Of a DNA stretch of 64,000 nt, positions 59,726 to 64,000 are shown piece by piece. The stretch's first letter is position 1; every line of letters begins with the position of its first letter. This stretch comes from Symbiotaphrina buchneri. Lineage: Eukaryota > Ascomycota > Symbiotaphrinales > Symbiotaphrinaceae. The stretch spans positions 496,001 to 560,000 of the forward strand of contig BCIG01000002.1 in the NCBI GenBank assembly GCA_001599915.1. Direction: 5' to 3'. Under the pieces are notes generated by a model. That model searched no databases. It saw nothing but the letters and a program-made list of their open reading frames with translations, and was not told where the DNA came from. The position numbers were made by a program, and so were the translations under genes.

Positions 59726-62189
59726 GATGTGCTGTTCGATTGATGACTTTATCGAGGAACTAATAAGGTGTGAGACACGGGCGTAGCATCAACGGAAGTA
59801 TTTCGTAGACCACTCACAGTGTTTCCATACAGCAGTGGATATGTACTTTGTAGTTTCGAGCAGTGATGTACGACAACGCCGTGGAGCTTATCTTTTAATC
59901 TTTGAATTTGATACTATCTCAAAATGCAGGACTAGAGAGACATTTGGAATTATCCTCAATATATAGCTACAGTCCAGTATATCTACTTCGTACATGCAAC
60001 GTCCAATGCGCTTTAAATCCGCGGTCGGTGACATCATGGTTTTTAAAATCCGCGGATTTTGGATTCCACTAGCAGCACTACTTCGTACAACTCCATCAGA
60101 GCTTCTCGTCCCCGCAGCTTGACCCGGCCATGTTTCTTCGTGACTACCGCCAATTTTCTGACTTGCCCATCTGGATAACTCCATGGAGATATAATTCCCT
60201 CCGCACAGTTGAGGTGTCTGAAGACGCTCCACCAAACCAAAGGTACCCCCTACAAGGACTACGAGAAGTCGCGCACTCTCCCACACTGATCCGCCATTCT
60301 GTGCTTCATCTGCTCGCGTCCTACAGCTCTGTTCCATGCATGTGAATATCGGGGCTCGAAGTATCACCTGTAATATACTGGTCCCAGCTCGTTGTCACAT
60401 TGTTCCACAAGCATGCTATTTCTTCTCGCCCGGCCGGGCCTGCCTTCCTTCTGCCATGAATCACATCATTGTTCCTGGAGCACGTCTTGCTCCAGTCTAA
60501 CCTCTCCAACCAATGCAGCGTCTTCTTGCCGCTAGTGTCACCACCATCTGAAGCTGGGGAATCCGAGGCGGTCGAGCTTCATGCTGTCACCCTTCTGTAT
60601 CACTGCCCGTGTCTTGTTCTACTTCATTTAAGGGCCTCTGAAGGTACACCTCAGACTTCAGCTAATGCACCCCGGCCGCGAGACTGACGATAGCTTCAGT
60701 CTGTTCCATTGGATCAAGGTGTGCCGCGAAGACAACGAGAACCGGTCATCTTTGACGTAGCTCGAGAGCCTTTCTCCGACCAGGGCATCGTACGCATGCA
60801 CCTGCACCGTTGGCATGCCCACACCAGAATTTCGGCACTATCGATAGGACACCTTACGAAGTATTTCAACAACTATACACGGATGTTCTGCACGTTTACT
60901 GTCAATGCATGCACTGCTGTACGACGCTCTCGGCAAATGGCATGATCGAGACCTAGGCCTGTATGTCACAAGCATGAAGCCAGCCAGGTCAACGGTCTCT
61001 CGGAAGTCAATGTTGTACTCGGAGAATGCACGTCCCATTTCGCTGTCAGCACTCTGCATATAGCACCTAGGGCGCGTCGGCCTCGTTCATGCTACAAACT
61101 GGGTCGTACCAGCGCATATTGCACGGAGGCTACGCTCAAGATGGCGCAAGCATCCGCGCAATAGCTTTCATAGAATGCTGTATTGACCAATCTTTCATGC
61201 ACTGCGAGTTAGCATGCATGCCGTAGACAGAAGGAGCAGAGCAATATGCCACCACTCGGGAGTGTAATGTAGCATGCATCCTGCAGTTCGAACCGACATG
61301 CACGAGCAGCCGATGCAGCTAAAGACAGCCGGGTATATTGTATTCCTGATAGCTGCTCACTGCGGGCAAATAAATGACGGAAATTGATGGGATGAAGATC
61401 ATGATAAAGCACCAGGCCGGCTATCTTGCCGGGTACGTGCAGCCCTCGGCCTCGTGGACGTTCGTGTAACCACGGGTGAAGAAACATGGGACCTGCTATC
61501 CAATAAGAGCTCCATATCATTCAACTTTTCCATTCGAGGACTCAAAAAGTGCGACAGACAGATTGGTATGGCGCATTAGTGCCAATTGGTAGTTTTCTTG
61601 ATCAGCGGGACATGTATTCCGTACTACGCCTCCATTATTGCTAAGCAACCTGGAGCATGCAAGCGAGCAAGGCTGACAGGGGCACGACATATCTCCCTCC
61701 TTCCTTCCGTCTTCCTGATTCCTTCTCATTGAGAAGCAATCAGTCGAAGCTCCGTGACTAACTTGCATGGGAAATGTTAGAGCAAAGACTGCGCCATTTC
61801 CTCCATGAGACGGTCTCTAGGCCACTCTAGCTGGTTGCCTTGTTCTGGTGCAGGCAACAGCACACCCACACCTTCCCCAAGGGCTTCTTGTTGTTGCTCT
61901 TGCGATGCGTACCGCTGCGCCCTGAGGACCCCTGCCGCCCTGCACAAGGCTGGGAATGCGTCAGTCCAGTAGGAAGGGCGGACCGATGCGGAGCCTCTGC
62001 AGGGCCCCGGGCATATATATAGGCAACTGCTCCATTACTGAAAAACTTTCCATATCAACATATCATCTTCCTTGTCCCTGCATATACCTGCAGCTCTAGC
62101 CTATTTTCTTGTCCTATTATAGGAGAAAGCGTCATTCTCCAGACCCGGTTACGTCCATTGTTCTCTTTTTTTAGTCTCAATTTCCAACT
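59726..62189. other. 2.5-kb divergent intergenic region between the alcohol dehydrogenase and the terminal hydrolase
   Basis: Holds the promoter of the dehydrogenase (leftward) and that of the terminal hydrolase gene (rightward). A perfect 16-bp palindrome with a PDRE-like core lies at 60045-60060. No open frame resembles a protein. Confidence 0.5.
60045..60060. promoter_or_regulatory. 16-bp palindrome AAAATCCGCGGATTTT, PDRE-like
   Basis: A perfect palindrome whose core TCCGCGGA matches the pleiotropic drug response element bound by yeast Pdr1/Pdr3-type zinc-cluster factors. A second partial copy, AAATCCGCGG, starts at 60015. Both lie about 290-340 bp upstream of the dehydrogenase ATG. Function is inferred only from motif identity. 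Confidence 0.5.
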
Positions 62190-64000
62190 ATGATGCCGGG
62201 ATCTCCCAGTACAAGTCCGAAGGAGAGAAGCCTCCTTTCCCCTGTAAGCACAGCCACTCGAAGTCGAAGATCGTCGTCTACATCCAAAGATGAGGTATAA
62301 CTCTGGACACTTATAGCGTCCTGTTTTCCACATATTTCATCATAACTTACACTTTGTGTAGAGGCAAGTTCTCCAGAATGGTTATTCTCGAACGCGCCTC
62401 AACAAAAGGGGCAGCAGAAGGGAGAAGACTGGTCTTTGGGTCCTGAAACAAAAGCCGCCGGACGAGCCAGGCCTGGTTGAGTAAGTCATTTCCCCGCGGT
62501 TCCTCGACCATTCTACAGTACATGTGTTGAGTCGTGCCAAGTATTGTTTCCGTCCACGGTCTTGGTGGTGATGCTTTCGACACATGGACCGCCAGGGATG
62601 GCACCCTATGGCTCAGGGATCTATTACCGAGAACCATCCCTAGAGCAAGGATCATGATTTATGGCTACAACTCGCAGTCAGCCTTCACCACACCGGCGCG
62701 GACGATCAAGCACTATGCTTCAAATCTCTTGTACCGGCTTGATCTTCAACGGACTTCTACCAAGCACTCATTGGTACAAGCTATTCCGTTCAAGCGGCAT
62801 GTAACTAACCGTTGAACAGGAGGAAGACCGGCCCATCATATTCATTTGTCATTCTTTGGGCGGCATTATCGTCAAGAAGGTCTGCAACGTGGCGTTCCAT
62901 CGCGCCTAGTCTTTCTCTGATGTGTTCACTTTAGGCTCTTATCCTGGCTCACGAGCAAGATAAGACATATGGACGCCTTCTTGAAAGGGTGAAAGGCATC
63001 ATGTTTCTGGGAACCCCTCACCGCGGTTCTTCACTCGCTAACTTCGTTTCTACAATCTCGCGGGTAGCTGAAATTGCACCGTTCTGGGATGTTGCGCGCC
63101 GCGGGCTGGTTGACGCTCTGCAGAAGGACTCTGAAGTTCTGACGGAAATCAGTGAGCAGTTCATTAACAGAGTTCCTGGATTGCATATCGTGTCATTCTG
63201 TGAGACGCGGAAGTATCCCGGGCTCAATAAAGTGGTACGCAGAGCTCTCAAAAGCATGCAAAACAAATTATTGACAAATGAAGATTGTCCCTGAAGACTC
63301 AGCTGTCCTCCGTCTGGAGAACGAGGTTCGAGCTTCGATCGAAGCTGATCACAGCGCAATGGTCAAATTCTCGCGTCAAGATACTCAGATCTATGAGCCA
63401 ATCTGGAGAGAACTGCAGAGGATGATCTTACGGTTCACAAACCCCCTACAACCGCGAATGCTGCCAAGTAGGATTCATATGCATCGTAGCGTTCAGCACG
63501 CGCTGATACTCAATGATACAGGATCTCCCACCAGTCCGTCAGTGACCGCGATCAAAGATACTAGAATAGATAAAGCCCTCGTCGCCGCGGACATCCTCGT
63601 ACAGAAGGGATATGCTTTCACGGACTGTGGCCACGGGCATTTTCATATCAGGGGTTGCCCTTTGACAGAGGTAATAATGATCGGGGACTGTTTGATCTAG
63701 CTAACATTCTACTGCCCATAGGATCAAGAGCTCGAACTGTATAGACTTACTCAGGATCTTCATTACGCCCGACAAATTCAGGAGCTAGTCAAATCAGGAG
63801 TGGACCAGCCGCCACAGGGGTCCGATATGGCCCGATCTCCCTCGACGGGCAGCGACCCCTTCAAGCATTCTTCCGATGGCTACCCATCCTGGGTGAACGA
63901 CCTCCTCGACGCCAAAGCGTATGATGGGACCATCGATCGTCATCTGATCCTTCACGTGCTGGACCGCGAGAATCTCTGGGACGATCAGCGGCGCGCTGAC
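62190..64000 (+). CDS. SesB-like alpha/beta-hydrolase domain protein (5' part; 3' end lies outside the window)
   Basis: At least eight exons, the first six of which join in frame (62190-62294, 62362-62480, 62542-62773, 62820-62879, 62935-63234, 63284-63467), then 63522 onward and a last exon beginning near 63722. A short Ser/Arg-rich N-terminus is followed by the SesB/DUF676-type hydrolase: VDIVSVHGLGGDAFDTWTA, RIMIYGYNSQSAF, the nucleophile elbow IIFICHSLGGIIVKKALILA, and MFLGTPHRGSSLANF, then IVPEDSAVLRLENEVRA. In NLR-like fungal proteins this domain sits at the N-terminus before a NACHT or NB-ARC module. Here about 170 further residues contain no visible P-loop and instead a helical stretch (ELELYRLTQDLHYARQIQEL). 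The gene is cut by the edge, so the downstream module is unknown. Confidence 0.8.

Overview
This window is nuclear DNA of a filamentous ascomycete (Pezizomycotina). The overall gene content and gene-family features suggest Eurotiomycetes; this is inferred from resemblance to remembered Aspergillus-type proteins, not from any search. The evidence is short (about 45-70 bp) GT-AG introns with CTNAC-like branch points, dense genes on both strands, and fungal-specific families (Fmp27, Cdc25 RasGEF, Dsc E3 ligase, Dot1, Spb1, Rrp5, YML020W-like hydrolase).

Layout. 1-3.3 kb: the 5' part of an eIF4B-like translation factor gene running off the left edge, and a small glycine-zipper membrane protein. 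3.4-12.3 kb: a 2,910-residue Fmp27/BLTP2 bridge-like lipid-transfer protein. 13.2-17.5 kb: a Cdc25-type Ras exchange factor whose first intron carries a palindromic AT-rich MITE. 17.5-23.9 kb: a 6.4-kb stretch with no gene I can support, leading to a C2H2 + fungal_trans transcription factor (23.9-26.6 kb) with a pyrimidine-rich leader and an upstream ORF. 27.3-30.1 kb: a fluoride exporter and a uracil phosphoribosyltransferase, divergently arranged. 30.3-32.9 kb: the DscA/Tul1 RING E3 ligase.

33.5-37.6 kb: Rab7 and Atg16 share one divergent promoter, followed by Dot1 H3K79 methyltransferase. 38.1-50.7 kb: the ribosome-biogenesis genes Spb1 and Rrp5 flank a YML020W-like alpha/beta-hydrolase. 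51.1-53.4 kb: a Cdt2-like WD40 protein. 54.0-55.8 kb: an MFS sugar transporter with an apparent 2-base frameshift. 58.4-59.7 kb: a zinc alcohol dehydrogenase. 62.2 kb to the right edge: the 5' part of a SesB-like alpha/beta-hydrolase gene.

The left and centre are conserved housekeeping genes (translation, lipid transfer, Ras signalling, vacuole/autophagy, chromatin, rRNA processing). The right 10 kb is more accessory: metabolism genes separated by long intergenic stretches, then a hydrolase of the class found at the N-terminus of fungal NLR-like proteins. I saw no complete viral element, CRISPR array, rRNA or convincing tRNA. Exon boundaries were derived by hand from splice signals, reading-frame continuity and remembered family sequences; no database search was run.
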